DNA from: a virus
IMG/VR virus record: IMGVR_UViG_3300028840_005437
Location: 1-52,138 of that record
DNA: 52,138 nucleotides
Strand: one strand, 5' to 3'
The notes under the pieces: model-generated
What the model was told of the DNA's origin: nothing
The model's database searches: none
The model's input: only the letters and a program-made list of their open reading frames with translations
Position numbers and translations under genes: made by a program
Shown here: in pieces, positions 6,503-14,216 of the stretch
How positions within the stretch are numbered: the stretch's first letter is position 1
Layout: each line of letters opens with the position of its first letter

Positions 6503-6913
6503 TTAGTCAGGTTTGTTTTTCAGCCTTTTCTTATAATCCATAAGCCCCCCGTTAACAAGTTCTCTCGGAGGCCGCGGAAAGTCGCCGTCGACAGGTCTCC
6601 ATAGATGAAGACAGGCGGGGTGAAAATTCACATACTCGGACTTGGGAGGATGAATCTGCATAACCGCGTCCTCATCGTCCCAAAAAAGTGATTTGACCTT
6701 GCGCATGATTTTCCATGACGGAGGATTTTTCGGAATCCTGGCGCCGGGATTGGCGGCGGTCACGGAGACATGCTCCCACCCCAGAATATCGCTCGCTACG
6801 CATAATACCGACATTCCCGAATACGAGAATATAAAGGCTCCGTTGTTTCCCGCGCTCTCGCCTGTCGCCAGACTTCCGGTTTCGATTCTGTATTTTTCGG
6901 GGACTTTAAACAT
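6503..6913 (-). CDS. Conserved phage protein, DUF7694-like
   Basis: 136 aa. The run GWEHVSVT...PSWKIMRKVKSLFWDDEDAVMQIHPPKSEYVN...HPACLHLWRP matches a widespread phage protein family usually labelled DUF7694, recognised by the FWD-E-HPPxSEYVN and LHLWRP motifs. Biochemical role unknown. It lies among accessory small genes in the left arm. Confidence 0.75.
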   Translation of the reverse strand: MFKVPEKYRIETGSLATGESAGNNGAFIFSYSGMSVLCVASDILGWEHVSVTAANPGARIPKNPPSWKIMRKVKSLFWDDEDAVMQIHPPKSEYVNFHPACLHLWRPVDGDFPRPPRELVNGGLMDYKKRLKNKPD

Positions 6914-6934
6914 TCGCTGTTCTCCTTCGCTTCG

Positions 6935-7117
6935 CTATCTGAAAAATTTATCATTGACGCCTGCTACGCATATCCAGAAAATGGCGGTCAATGTCCAGAA
7001 AATAGCTTCATCTATATTGTCCTCATGATTAAGAATCCCAACCACCTGACATATTATCGCGGTAAAGCCGCACATTAAAGTTAAAACAATCCTCATTATT
7101 AGCCTCTTTTTCGTCAT
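6935..7117 (-). CDS. Small membrane protein
   Basis: 60 aa from ATG at 7117; an upstream in-frame ATG exists but the sequence before 7117 is not protein-like and spans a structured intergenic region. Two hydrophobic segments (IVLTLMCGFTAIICQVVGIL and AIFWTLTAIFWICVAG) predict a hairpin in the membrane. Function unknown. Confidence 0.55.
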   Translation of the reverse strand: MTKKRLIMRIVLTLMCGFTAIICQVVGILNHEDNIDEAIFWTLTAIFWICVAGVNDKFFR

Positions 7118-7315
7118 AATTATCGAATTTTTCCGATAAGAGTTAGGATTAGAGGGGTTGTCAGTATCAACCCCTCTGGAGACAGTCCTAGTTTTTAAGG
7201 ATCGCTCGACGGCTCTACAACGATCCCGATTCACCGAAGACGCGGAAAATATGATACTAAAAAAACACGCCTTATGCCGGAGAATTGCGGACTATCGCCT
7301 GGAGATGCGTTGCGC
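7118..7315. other. Structured intergenic region with inverted repeats
   Basis: No gene seen. TTATCG-8 nt-CGATAA (7121-7140) lies just before the ATG at 7117. A strong hairpin has AGAGGGGTTG (7151-7160) pairing with CAACCCCTCT (7168-7177) around a 7-nt loop, enclosed by TAGGA/TCCTA. A third pairing, GGATCG/CGATCC, lies near 7200-7230. No U-tract follows, so these are not standard terminators; a regulatory leader or small RNA is possible. Confidence 0.5.
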
Positions 7316-7513
7316 TTAACAAGTATTCTCCAATTTTTCGCGCAAAATCTCTTTCAGTTCCTTCGTTATTTCGGGGCTTTGTCCGGCATCGAAACCGGCT
7401 TCGAAGGCTTGTTTCCATATCTGAAAAGAAAATGAACTTTGATGAGATTCGGAAAGTATGGCGTTATAGCTTTCCCGGACCGCTTCCTTATATTCCGAAC
7501 TGTTTTTAAGCAT
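7316..7513 (-). CDS. Small phage protein of unknown function
   Basis: 65 aa, helical, with the AFEAGFDAGQ pattern common in short phage early proteins of unknown role. AGAGGAG site upstream of ATG 7513. Confidence 0.55.
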   Translation of the reverse strand: MLKNSSEYKEAVRESYNAILSESHQSSFSFQIWKQAFEAGFDAGQSPEITKELKEILREKLENTC

Positions 7514-7558
7514 GGTTTCTCCTCTTGTTAATATCGTTTTGCTGACCTCGAAAAACGA

Positions 7559-7678
7559 TCATAGATAATCCTCGAAACTCTGTTGAATATCCGGATCCTT
7601 CTGAAGCTTCTCCCCAAGCACTCGCAAAGCCTTTTCCGCAGCATAGCGAGACGCAAGTGATTTCGGGATTATCCACAT
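7559..7678 (-). CDS. 39-aa protein coupled to the methyltransferase
   Basis: Reading MWIIPKSLASRYAAEKALRV starts at ATG 7678, whose A is also the last base of the methyltransferase TAA (TAATG), implying coupled translation. A longer ORF in another frame across this region was not chosen because its sequence is not protein-like. Openings of the MWIIPK type occur in phage proteins next to methyltransferases, so this may be a truncated relative. Confidence 0.5.
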   Translation of the reverse strand: MWIIPKSLASRYAAEKALRVLGEKLQKDPDIQQSFEDYL

Positions 7679-8748
7679 TATAAATAGTCTTCAAAGGTTT
7701 TCTGACTGGCAGCCGCCTCGATGCGTTTGGCGGCTATCTCGCAATACTTTTTTTCCTTTTCGCAAAGAATCCAACGGCGATTTAAATGCTCGCATGCCAT
7801 AGCCATAGTGCCTGAACCTCCGAAGAAATCCATGCAAAGGTCGCCGGGATTGCTGGAATGCTTCAGGATATTCTCGATCAATCTTACAGGTTTTGGCGTT
7901 AAATGTCCGATTTGAGGCGCGGCTGAATAGTTCCAGACGCTATTATTCCAGTCCTGCAAGTGAAAACAAAAGTCACCGGTGACGGGTTGATTATTGAAGG
8001 TATATCTCAAGTCCTCGTATTCCTTCCTCAAGTCCTCGTATTCCTTCCTCAAGTACTCGTATTCCTTCCTCAAGTCCTCGTATTCCTTCCTCAAGTACTC
8101 GTTATTTAAGAATGCTCTAACTTTCAGATATTGATCTTTAGTGATTATGTTGTCACCATTCAGCCAATTAGAAACGCATCCAGTTAATCCACCCGTTTTA
8201 CTTGGAAATAAAGCCGCTATTTCTTTATTAGTAACACCCGCTTTTTTAAACTCATCCCGTAGGTACTGAGCGAATTTATTTTTTGGTTTAATATGTTCAT
8301 CTTTAATTGCCTCAAGCCCCGTCTCATCCTGAAAGGTATAGAAAAGGCAATATTCCGCCATTGTTTCATAATTGCGCGAACCATCAATAGCAAGATGTCG
8401 CATATAAAAGCCTCTATTTTTAGTTTCCTTAAAGTACTTATTCCAGACAATGAACTTTTTAAACACAAACTCCGTATTTTCTTCAATCCATCTCATCAAC
8501 CGAGCTATCACCGGCATTTTATTATGAAACCAGTAGAATGAACCGTTGTCTTTAAGCATCCTCTGACAGAGCTTGAAGACTGCTCCCATCCACTCTTGAT
8601 AATTATCGATCTTATCCCAGGTATCCTTCTTAATATTGTACGGCGGATCAATGCAAATCAAAGAAGCTTGTTCTTTGAGATACGGACCGATTTCCAAGCA
8701 ATCGCCGTGATAAAGTTTACCTCTCTCAGTCTCAAAATAAGGATTCAT
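7678..8748 (-). CDS. DNA methyltransferase, beta class (N6-adenine or N4-cytosine)
   Basis: 356 aa from ATG 8748 (GAGGAAG site); an in-frame GTG at 9066 belongs to another gene. Motif order is catalytic DPPY at 34-37 first and AdoMet-binding FGGSG at about 309-313 last, the beta-class order. Between them lie a helix-turn-helix-like segment (GVTNKEIAALFPSKTGG) and about five 7-residue EYEDLRK repeats before the C-terminal fold, probably in the target-recognition region. It likely protects phage DNA from host restriction or marks it for regulation. Substrate base and site cannot be read from sequence. Confidence 0.9.
   Translation of the reverse strand: MNPYFETERGKLYHGDCLEIGPYLKEQASLICIDPPYNIKKDTWDKIDNYQEWMGAVFKLCQRMLKDNGSFYWFHNKMPVIARLMRWIEENTEFVFKKFIVWNKYFKETKNRGFYMRHLAIDGSRNYETMAEYCLFYTFQDETGLEAIKDEHIKPKNKFAQYLRDEFKKAGVTNKEIAALFPSKTGGLTGCVSNWLNGDNIITKDQYLKVRAFLNNEYLRKEYEDLRKEYEYLRKEYEDLRKEYEDLRYTFNNQPVTGDFCFHLQDWNNSVWNYSAAPQIGHLTPKPVRLIENILKHSSNPGDLCMDFFGGSGTMAMACEHLNRRWILCEKEKKYCEIAAKRIEAAASQKTFEDYL
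8006..8105. repeat. 21-bp in-frame tandem repeat in the methyltransferase
   Basis: About five 21-bp units differing at one position (GTCCTCG versus GTACTCG) encode EYEDLRK heptads, a coiled-coil of variable length inside the target-recognition part. The arrangement suits slippage-driven length variation. Confidence 0.85.
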
Positions 8749-8749
8749 C

Positions 8750-9066
8750 CTACTTCCTCGCTCCGCAATCTTCGCACATCGAAACCTCATGACAATCGCA
8801 ATATCGTTCGCCCGGATGGCAATATCCGCCTGTTCCGCCGCGCACGCAGACCTTTTTTTTGACGTAGTTATGAGAATATCTCCTGCCGCCGCAGATCGGA
8901 GGCTGCCCGGGTGGTCTGAAAATCGGCCGCGAACGCCCAGCAGGATTCTGGATTGGCTTCGATGCGCCTTAATCAGTATTTCGGGAATTTTTATTCGCCG
9001 CGAATTGAATCCTTCGGCATCGCCGAATATCAGCGCCGCGAAGACAAAAGCGAATATCTTTTTCAC
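8750..9066 (-). pseudogene. Exported Cys-rich protein split by a -1 frameshift
   Basis: GTG at 9066 overlaps the upstream TGA (GTGA) and opens a signal-peptide-like MKKIFAFVFAALIFGDAEG. Further on, the zero frame runs into the methyltransferase without stop, whereas the -1 frame gives a clearly protein-like Cys-rich tail (CHPGERYCDCHEVSMCEDCG) ending with TAG at 8750, one base before the methyltransferase ATG. The frames can be joined at the A8 run (8855-8862 region, AAA AAA codons), a slippery-type homopolymer. A programmed -1 frameshift, a real mutation or a homopolymer assembly error would all explain it. Function unknown. Confidence 0.5.
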
Positions 9067-9233
9067 TGAACGCTCTCCGAATAATCTCGCCCTTTATCGG
9101 TGAGTTCCCATCCGTCACCCCTGAAATACTGAATCAATCCGGCATTCCACGCGCTTCTGAGATCATTATAGAAGTCTTCGGCGAAGCCTTTCACTTGCTC
9201 GCCGCTTTTTATTTTCCGCAACATTTCAGTCAT
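9063..9233 (-). CDS. Small winged-helix-like protein
   Basis: 56 aa from ATG 9233, overlapping the upstream gene by 8 bp and the next GTG by 3 bp. The segment GLIQYFRGDGWELTDKGRDY has the beta-wing look of a small winged helix. DNA binding is a guess. Confidence 0.55.
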   Translation of the reverse strand: MTEMLRKIKSGEQVKGFAEDFYNDLRSAWNAGLIQYFRGDGWELTDKGRDYSESVQ

Positions 9234-9834
9234 TGTTTATCTCCGGTTTCGGTATTTTGGTTACAGGAATATAATACTTCAATTTAGCGGTGTTTGAAAA
9301 GCTAGTCACCCAATTCTTCACTTCCGGGTACCATGTTCCTATGCATATCGTTCTGTCATCCAATAAACCAAAAAAATCAAACTGTTTGTCGGGCATTTCA
9401 GGAAGGCTGAATCTCTCCCAGGGGAGCCACGCAAGATTCTTGAATCGATCCGAGGGGAGCCACGCAAGATTCTTGAATCGATCCTCAGCCCATTCTCTTA
9501 TGACCTTACTGACTACGGGACCGCAATCCGGCGGCAAATCAAGGACGGCTGCACCTCCCGAAGAAGACGCGAATCGTAGCCAAAAGCCGTCGTCCCCTCT
9601 TTTCAGGGTTAGTCCTTCTCCGATTTCGACCTCTTTAGGATATGCCGGTTCCAGTTCCCATATTTTTTGTTTTTGCTGCTCAATAGTCGGATAAAAGTTG
9701 CTTCCTATCTCAGCATCATTATAAAGAGGCCTTCCGTATTCGCACGTAAACCATTCTCCTTTTTCTCCGCATCTCACTCTTCTTCCACTCTCCGCCGCAA
9801 TCCGCGAAGCGTCGAAAAAATCGTACTTATCCAT
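9226..9834 (-). CDS. Phage protein of unknown function with internal duplication
   Basis: 202 aa, no recognised domain. Residues near 118-139 carry a perfect 11-residue duplication (DRFKNLAWLPS twice) from a 33-bp tandem repeat. Start ATG 9834 overlaps the end of the AlpA-like gene by 8 bp, so it belongs to the same early operon. Confidence 0.6.
   Translation of the reverse strand: MDKYDFFDASRIAAESGRRVRCGEKGEWFTCEYGRPLYNDAEIGSNFYPTIEQQKQKIWELEPAYPKEVEIGEGLTLKRGDDGFWLRFASSSGGAAVLDLPPDCGPVVSKVIREWAEDRFKNLAWLPSDRFKNLAWLPWERFSLPEMPDKQFDFFGLLDDRTICIGTWYPEVKNWVTSFSNTAKLKYYIPVTKIPKPEINND
9420..9485. repeat. 33-bp in-frame tandem duplication
   Basis: Copies at 9420-9452 and 9453-9485 differ only at the last base and add 11 residues to the 9226-9834 protein, indicating a very recent duplication. 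Confidence 0.85.
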
Positions 9835-10228
9835 TTTGCTTATCCATGTCTTCGGCCATCATCGCGGCCATTCTGTTTTCCTCCCAATTCTCCGGATCGG
9901 CGATCCATAAAGAAATATCGCTCAGTCGCCAGCCGGGACTTTTCGCTTTGCCCGGAACCGCTACCGACTCAGGAAACGTTTTCTTTTTGATCAGCTCGTA
10001 AATAGTCGATTCGGGCGTCCCCGTTAAGGCGGAAACGACTTCCAGCTTGACTATTCTGTCCGTCGTGGCCGGAACGTCCGTCAGACATGAAAGCAGTTTT
10101 TGAAGACCAAGTCCGAATTTCCACAGCTTGCCGACCGGGAAAACGACCATCGTTTTATCCGAATGCTCTTCTCCAATCTCGAAAAGCAGGTCTATGATTT
10201 TCTCTATCGTTCGTTCGTTATCGTTCAT
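9827..10228 (-). CDS. AlpA/excisionase-type helix-turn-helix protein
   Basis: 133 aa. Residues about 62-110 (LEVVSALTGTPESTIYELIKKKTFPESV...GWRLSDISLWI) match the MerR-like winged helix of AlpA and excisionase proteins: helix-turn-helix, KKxxFP wing and final GWRxxDIxxWI. The N-terminal 60 residues are not recognised. Likely a regulator or recombination directionality factor, though no integrase is in the window. Confidence 0.8.
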   Translation of the reverse strand: MNDNERTIEKIIDLLFEIGEEHSDKTMVVFPVGKLWKFGLGLQKLLSCLTDVPATTDRIVKLEVVSALTGTPESTIYELIKKKTFPESVAVPGKAKSPGWRLSDISLWIADPENWEENRMAAMMAEDMDKQNG

Positions 10229-10246
10229 GTATAAGGTTGTATAAGG

Positions 10247-10630
10247 TTAGCGTTTATGAGGTTCGCGGATAAGACTTTCCGGCAGAACTTCGCGGAGCAT
10301 GGCCATCACGACGGAGTCCTTTTCCTCTTCGCTCGCGGCCGAAAATTGAGTGATTAGAGCTTTCGCCAAGTCCCGCTGAAAATCGGGACTCTCCTTCAGG
10401 AGGGAGTTGACCTCGCTTATAAGAGGATGCGTGGAATGCCCTTTGAGCGGCTCATATGCCTCTTTAAATGTTTCCGGGGTCATTATGCGAATGGAATTTT
10501 CAGGAAATTCTTCGTCTTCGGCCCGGATGACTTTAAAGACGGGATTATTATCCAGCGCGGAAAGTCCCGTATACTCGATAATATTTCCCTCATCGTCATC
10601 TTTGCGCTTGAAGCGGTCGTATTTTTTCAT
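10247..10630 (-). CDS. Phage protein of unknown function
   Basis: 127 aa, acidic and helical, no recognised domain. Overlaps the upstream gene by 4 bp (ATGA type), so it is translated with it as part of the left-arm operon. Confidence 0.6.
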   Translation of the reverse strand: MKKYDRFKRKDDDEGNIIEYTGLSALDNNPVFKVIRAEDEEFPENSIRIMTPETFKEAYEPLKGHSTHPLISEVNSLLKESPDFQRDLAKALITQFSAASEEEKDSVVMAMLREVLPESLIREPHKR

Positions 10631-10854
10631 TTCTTCTCCTTAAAGTTATCTAATATGGACGCGCCAATAACGGCGTTAACCAGATCAATCGCCAAGACGG
10701 TCGCTTTTCCGGCTCCACCGGGCAGCGAAATGTCAACCTCGTCATTCTGTCCATGAGCGCCCGACTCGACAATCAGCGGCGTCTCCCAATATTTATTATT
10801 TATTTCGCCGTCCAGTCGCGTCGTTCTGATTTTAATTTTCGCTTTCTCGATCAT
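10627..10854 (-). CDS. Phage protein of unknown function, first gene of left operon
   Basis: 75 aa from ATG 10854, preceded by AGGAGGAAGTT; the upstream in-frame ATG at 10884 lacks such a site. Beta-rich N-terminus (AKIKIRTTRLDGEI), a Gly-rich loop and a C-terminal helix. First gene behind the divergent promoter. Confidence 0.6.
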   Translation of the reverse strand: MIEKAKIKIRTTRLDGEINNKYWETPLIVESGAHGQNDEVDISLPGGAGKATVLAIDLVNAVIGASILDNFKEKK

Positions 10855-10892
10855 AACTTCCTCCTGTTCCGTTTTTCGATTCAACTGTCCTT

Positions 10893-10996
10893 AACTTATT
10901 TGCCTGAAACTTTTCTGTCAACACAAAAATGTACATATTTATTTTCATTTTTATGTTAACAAAAATGTTGACAAACTAAAATTGGTCATTTAAGCT
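10893..10996. promoter_or_regulatory. Divergent early promoters with three operator-like octamers
   Basis: Minus promoter: TTGACA (10921-10916), 17 bp, TAAGTT (10898-10893). Plus promoter: TTGACA (10968-10973), 17 bp, TAAGCT (10991-10996), weaker -10. Both -35 boxes are inside related octamers: TGTCAACA at 10916-10923, TGTTAACA at 10954-10961 (a perfect palindrome) and TGTTGACA at 10966-10973. A repressor bound there would shut both early operons, like a lambda immunity region. Confidence 0.6.
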
Positions 10997-11030
10997 GAGA
11001 TCATATTTTAAATTCAGCTAAAAGGACAAT

Positions 11031-11204
11031 ATGCCGATACCTAGAAAAAAAAGAGTGCGGATCGGGTCTCTAACCGTTAGCGAAGATTCCGCCGATTATC
11101 TGAAGCACTTAAAGGACAATGGATTTAACGCGAGCCAGGAAGTGGACGACGCTATCCGCACGTCATCCGGATTCAAGGCTTATATAAAGGAGAAAAATAA
11201 ATGA
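11031..11204 (+). CDS. Small DNA-binding-type protein (possible ribbon-helix-helix)
   Basis: 57 aa opening MPIPRKKRVRIGSLTVSEDS, a basic beta-type start followed by two helices (ADYLKHLKDNG and ASQEVDDAIRTSS), like short Arc/CopG-type proteins. First gene after the divergent region, overlapping the next gene as ATGA. A candidate regulator of that region. Confidence 0.55.
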   Translation: MPIPRKKRVRIGSLTVSEDSADYLKHLKDNGFNASQEVDDAIRTSSGFKAYIKEKNK

Positions 11205-11479
11205 AAATAGAACTCGATCTAACGCCGAAAACGCCGGAATCCATACGGAGATTAAGTTACGGAGACGGCTATCTGGTCCATTATCGGGACTGCCAGGGAC
11301 GCGAGAGGCTGGCTTTGGGAATATGGAAAATGGAAAATGATTTTCATTACCCGGCAATGACGCGCAGAACCCCGCCGCTCTTGGAATCCGTTCAGGGATT
11401 TTTCCGCGCAAAAGACTGGTTCGGCGAAACGCATGAAGCGTGTTCCGGGACGAGACTTTCCGAAATGATGACCGCTTAA
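11201..11479 (+). CDS. Phage protein of unknown function
   Basis: 92 aa with no recognised domain; beta-rich first half (GDGYLVHYRDCQGRERLAL). Coupled by ATGA overlap to the small regulator and 9 bp from the recombination ATPase. Confidence 0.6.
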   Translation: MKIELDLTPKTPESIRRLSYGDGYLVHYRDCQGRERLALGIWKMENDFHYPAMTRRTPPLLESVQGFFRAKDWFGETHEACSGTRLSEMMTA

Positions 11480-11488
11480 GGAGAAATA

Positions 11489-12913
11489 ATGTCGAAAAGA
11501 AAAAGGTTAAAAATTTTTAAAATAGAGTTCGCCAACCATGTGGTTCTCGAAAACATGGTATGCCAATTCTCGGATACCTACACGGAGATCATAGGCCTGA
11601 ACGGAACAGGCAAGAGTTCGATAATAGACTCGGTCTGGCAGGCATTCGAGGGCATAGCCGAAAAGGGACCGAGTTCCTTTCGCGGAGAACGGTTCAGATT
11701 CATCCGGCCGGGAGCGAAGTCGGCCGCGATCAAGCTGACTCTGATTGACGCCGCCTATGATAACGCCGAAATCATCGTCGAGCGAAAGTTCACCAAGTCC
11801 TCTAACGCCAAACTGAGCTTCAAGGCGCCGGACGGCTATCCGATTAGCCATGAATGGTTGTCGGAGTTGTTTTCGGTCGCTTTCTTCTCTCCCTCGACGT
11901 TCACGGCTCTGACGGCCAAAGAGCAAGCCCTGCTGCTCGGAATCGACACTTCTGAATTCGACGAGAAGAAAAAGTCTCTCAAGAAAAAGTATTCGGAGAT
12001 CAACGCGCGGCTGAAAGCGTTGGGGAAACCGGAGGAATTCGAGAAGGTTGAAAAGGTGGATGTCGATTCATTGGTTGAGAAAAAGATCGAGATCGACAAT
12101 GCCATTAAGTCTGAAAGACAAAAAATCTCGGACCGCAATGAAGAAAAGCGCAAGCTGTATGAAGAACAGTTGCGCGAAGCTAAAGAAATAGAAAAGTTGT
12201 TTAGGGATAAGCAGGACAGCAATCGTATTCTGATAGCAGACGCCAAGGATTGTCTGGAAGACTTAAGAAAGTTGGGATATACCGGAGAAGAGGTCCAAGC
12301 CTGGATAGATTCTCTTCCCAAGCCCGAAAAGGAATATGTCGGGAAAGAGATTCAAACGCCGACTTATGAAGACCCCGAACCCGACAAAACCGCGCTGACA
12401 GAAATTGACAGGCAAATAGCTTCCGCCTCCGAGACGAACGTGAAGGCCGCCGCCTACGAGCGATATCTCGAAAAGCTTGAAAAGATCGAATCCGTCAAAA
12501 AGGAGCTGACGGAAAACAAAACGCTGCAATCGGAACTTGAAAGCGAGCGAACGGATTTTCTTAAAAAATCCAAACTGCCGTTCAAGGGCATGACGATCGA
12601 CGACAATGGCGGACTGCTGTTCGGCTACCAGGGAGAGGCGCCGCGAGAAATCAGACCTCCCTATTTCAGTCAGGGGCAATTAATGAAGATCGTGCCCCAA
12701 CTCCTTGCCTCCCGAAATCCTGAAATGGAGCTTGTCTTTCTGGACGACTTCGACCTCTTCGACGATGAAAACCAGAAGAAAATTCCGGAAATGCTCATCA
12801 AGAAAGGCTTCCAAGTAATCGTCGCCAAAGTGGGAAGATCAAAGCCGGGCGAAAACATCATAACTCTAAGCCCAATCGAAGACGATCGGGAAGAAGGAGA
12901 GGAGCTGGCGTGA
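11489..12913 (+). CDS. AAA/SMC-type recombination ATPase (RecF/RecN-like)
   Basis: 474 aa. Walker A GLNGTGKSS at 36-44, a long coiled-coil centre (about 150-365, rich in E and K), then a signature-like FSQGQLMK near 393 and Walker B LVFLDDF near 415-421. That order is the split ATPase head of SMC/Rad50/RecF proteins with a short coiled coil. It should act on DNA ends with the exonuclease whose GTG start overlaps its stop (GTGA at 12910). This partnership is common in phage recombination operons. Confidence 0.85.
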   Translation: MSKRKRLKIFKIEFANHVVLENMVCQFSDTYTEIIGLNGTGKSSIIDSVWQAFEGIAEKGPSSFRGERFRFIRPGAKSAAIKLTLIDAAYDNAEIIVERKFTKSSNAKLSFKAPDGYPISHEWLSELFSVAFFSPSTFTALTAKEQALLLGIDTSEFDEKKKSLKKKYSEINARLKALGKPEEFEKVEKVDVDSLVEKKIEIDNAIKSERQKISDRNEEKRKLYEEQLREAKEIEKLFRDKQDSNRILIADAKDCLEDLRKLGYTGEEVQAWIDSLPKPEKEYVGKEIQTPTYEDPEPDKTALTEIDRQIASASETNVKAAAYERYLEKLEKIESVKKELTENKTLQSELESERTDFLKKSKLPFKGMTIDDNGGLLFGYQGEAPREIRPPYFSQGQLMKIVPQLLASRNPEMELVFLDDFDLFDDENQKKIPEMLIKKGFQVIVAKVGRSKPGENIITLSPIEDDREEGEELA

Positions 12914-13788
12914 AAGAAGTCAAAGTAACCCCCTGGCGCGAAGGCATGACGCCGGAAGCCGGGAAAATCTATTCCGGCATGCCCAATGAATCCTATCACG
13001 GATTCCGGGAATGGAACGGATCAAGCATGCTTAAACACGCTTTGAGGTCGGTCGAGTCGTTCCTGTACGAGAAGGAGCAGGAGCCGAAGTCTACGTTAGC
13101 CCTTGAGCGCGGAGGAGCTTTCCATCTGTGCCTGGAAGGACTGACGCAGGGAAAAGGGATGGAATTTTATCAAGACAATGTTTTGCCGTGTCCGACCAAA
13201 ACGATTCTGACGAAAAGCTGGTATGCGGAGAAAGAAGCGAACTCCGGTTGTTATTGTCTGCCGGAAGCGGAACGGGACGCGGTCGCCACTATGTCGTTGA
13301 ATATTCATGCAAAAGGTAGCCGTCTGAAGTTGTTCGATTCCGGATTCGCGGAACTATCCTTTTTCTGGATCGACGAGAAGACCGGGATTAAATGCAAGGC
13401 GCGGACGGACTGGATAGATTTCGGCGAACAGTCTGGAAACCAGTTCATTCTGGATTATAAGAGCACCAAAAATCATAAGCGGAAAGGCTTTGATCGAGAG
13501 ATGCTGAACTACGGCTATCATTTCTCGGCCGCCTTTTACATGGAGGGAGTCCGCCAAGTGACCGGATTGCCTTTCGATGATTTCACCGTCGCGGCTTGCG
13601 CCAACACGCCGCCGCACGAGGTAAGGTTCTATCCGGTAGGCCGGGATTCTCTGGACGAGGGACGGAGTCTTTTTCAGGATTGCCTCTGGAAGATAGCGAA
13701 CCATGAGCCGGACGAGGAGCCGATTATCGAAGAGCCGCTGGACATTCCCAGGTACGGAATGACGATTGAAAATCCTTTCGAGGAGTAG
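12910..13788 (+). CDS. PD-(D/E)XK exonuclease, RecE/exonuclease VIII-like
   Basis: 292 aa with GTG start overlapping the ATPase stop. RGGAFHLCLEG near 68-77, KARTDWID near 163-170 and ILDYKST near 180-186 give the usual His/Asp/DxK catalytic set, followed by the conserved YGYHFSAAFYMEG helix. RecE-type nucleases degrade the 5' strand of double-stranded ends to give 3' tails for an annealing protein. That partner is probably the 14922-15989 product. Confidence 0.87.
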   Translation: MKEVKVTPWREGMTPEAGKIYSGMPNESYHGFREWNGSSMLKHALRSVESFLYEKEQEPKSTLALERGGAFHLCLEGLTQGKGMEFYQDNVLPCPTKTILTKSWYAEKEANSGCYCLPEAERDAVATMSLNIHAKGSRLKLFDSGFAELSFFWIDEKTGIKCKARTDWIDFGEQSGNQFILDYKSTKNHKRKGFDREMLNYGYHFSAAFYMEGVRQVTGLPFDDFTVAACANTPPHEVRFYPVGRDSLDEGRSLFQDCLWKIANHEPDEEPIIEEPLDIPRYGMTIENPFEE

Positions 13789-13803
13789 AAAGACATAGGC
13801 AAT

Positions 13804-14046
13804 ATGGAACATAAAATTATCATGCCGCATTCGTTGACTGCGGAAAACGGAGCGAAAGCTCTATTAAGCGGTGAATTTCATGAAACCGTGATAATACCGT
13901 GCTCCGCATGCGAGGAAAACGGATATGATGAATTATGCGAAGAGTGCACGGGAGCTGGCGAGTATGCGCTGAAAGTTCCGGTATCCTGGACGACCATAAA
14001 GGAAATCTACCGAAAAGTTGTTGATGAGTTGGGGGTGGAGCAATGA
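13804..14046 (+). CDS. Small zinc-knuckle protein (DnaJ-type CxxC pairs)
   Basis: 80 aa. IPCSACEENGYDELCEECTGAG has two CxxC pairs as in DnaJ-type zinc fingers. The rest is helical. Coupled to the next gene by ATGA overlap. Function unknown. Confidence 0.6.
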   Translation: MEHKIIMPHSLTAENGAKALLSGEFHETVIIPCSACEENGYDELCEECTGAGEYALKVPVSWTTIKEIYRKVVDELGVEQ

Positions 14047-14216
14047 GCACTAAATACAAAATCGGGTCTGAAGTTCTGAGTGAAATACTATGCAGGAGAC
14101 TGCGGGAACTTTCAGACGCCTACAAGTCAATCAAGAAAAACGTCCTCGCCTTCGCGGAAATGCACGGCAAAAGCGAAGTGATAGAGGAGCAATTGAAGTT
14201 GGAGGAAAATCAATGA
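14043..14216 (+). CDS. Small helical protein of unknown function
   Basis: 57 aa starting MSTKYKIGSEVLSEILCRRL; one long amphipathic helix. ATGA overlaps on both sides. The CAATGAGCACTA start context is shared with the next gene, suggesting leader duplication. Confidence 0.55.
   Translation: MSTKYKIGSEVLSEILCRRLRELSDAYKSIKKNVLAFAEMHGKSEVIEEQLKLEENQ

Noticed and set aside
7506-7694. 62-aa minus-strand ORF
   Set aside because: Sequence is not protein-like and it overlaps the better supported 39-aa ORF whose start is coupled to the methyltransferase stop.
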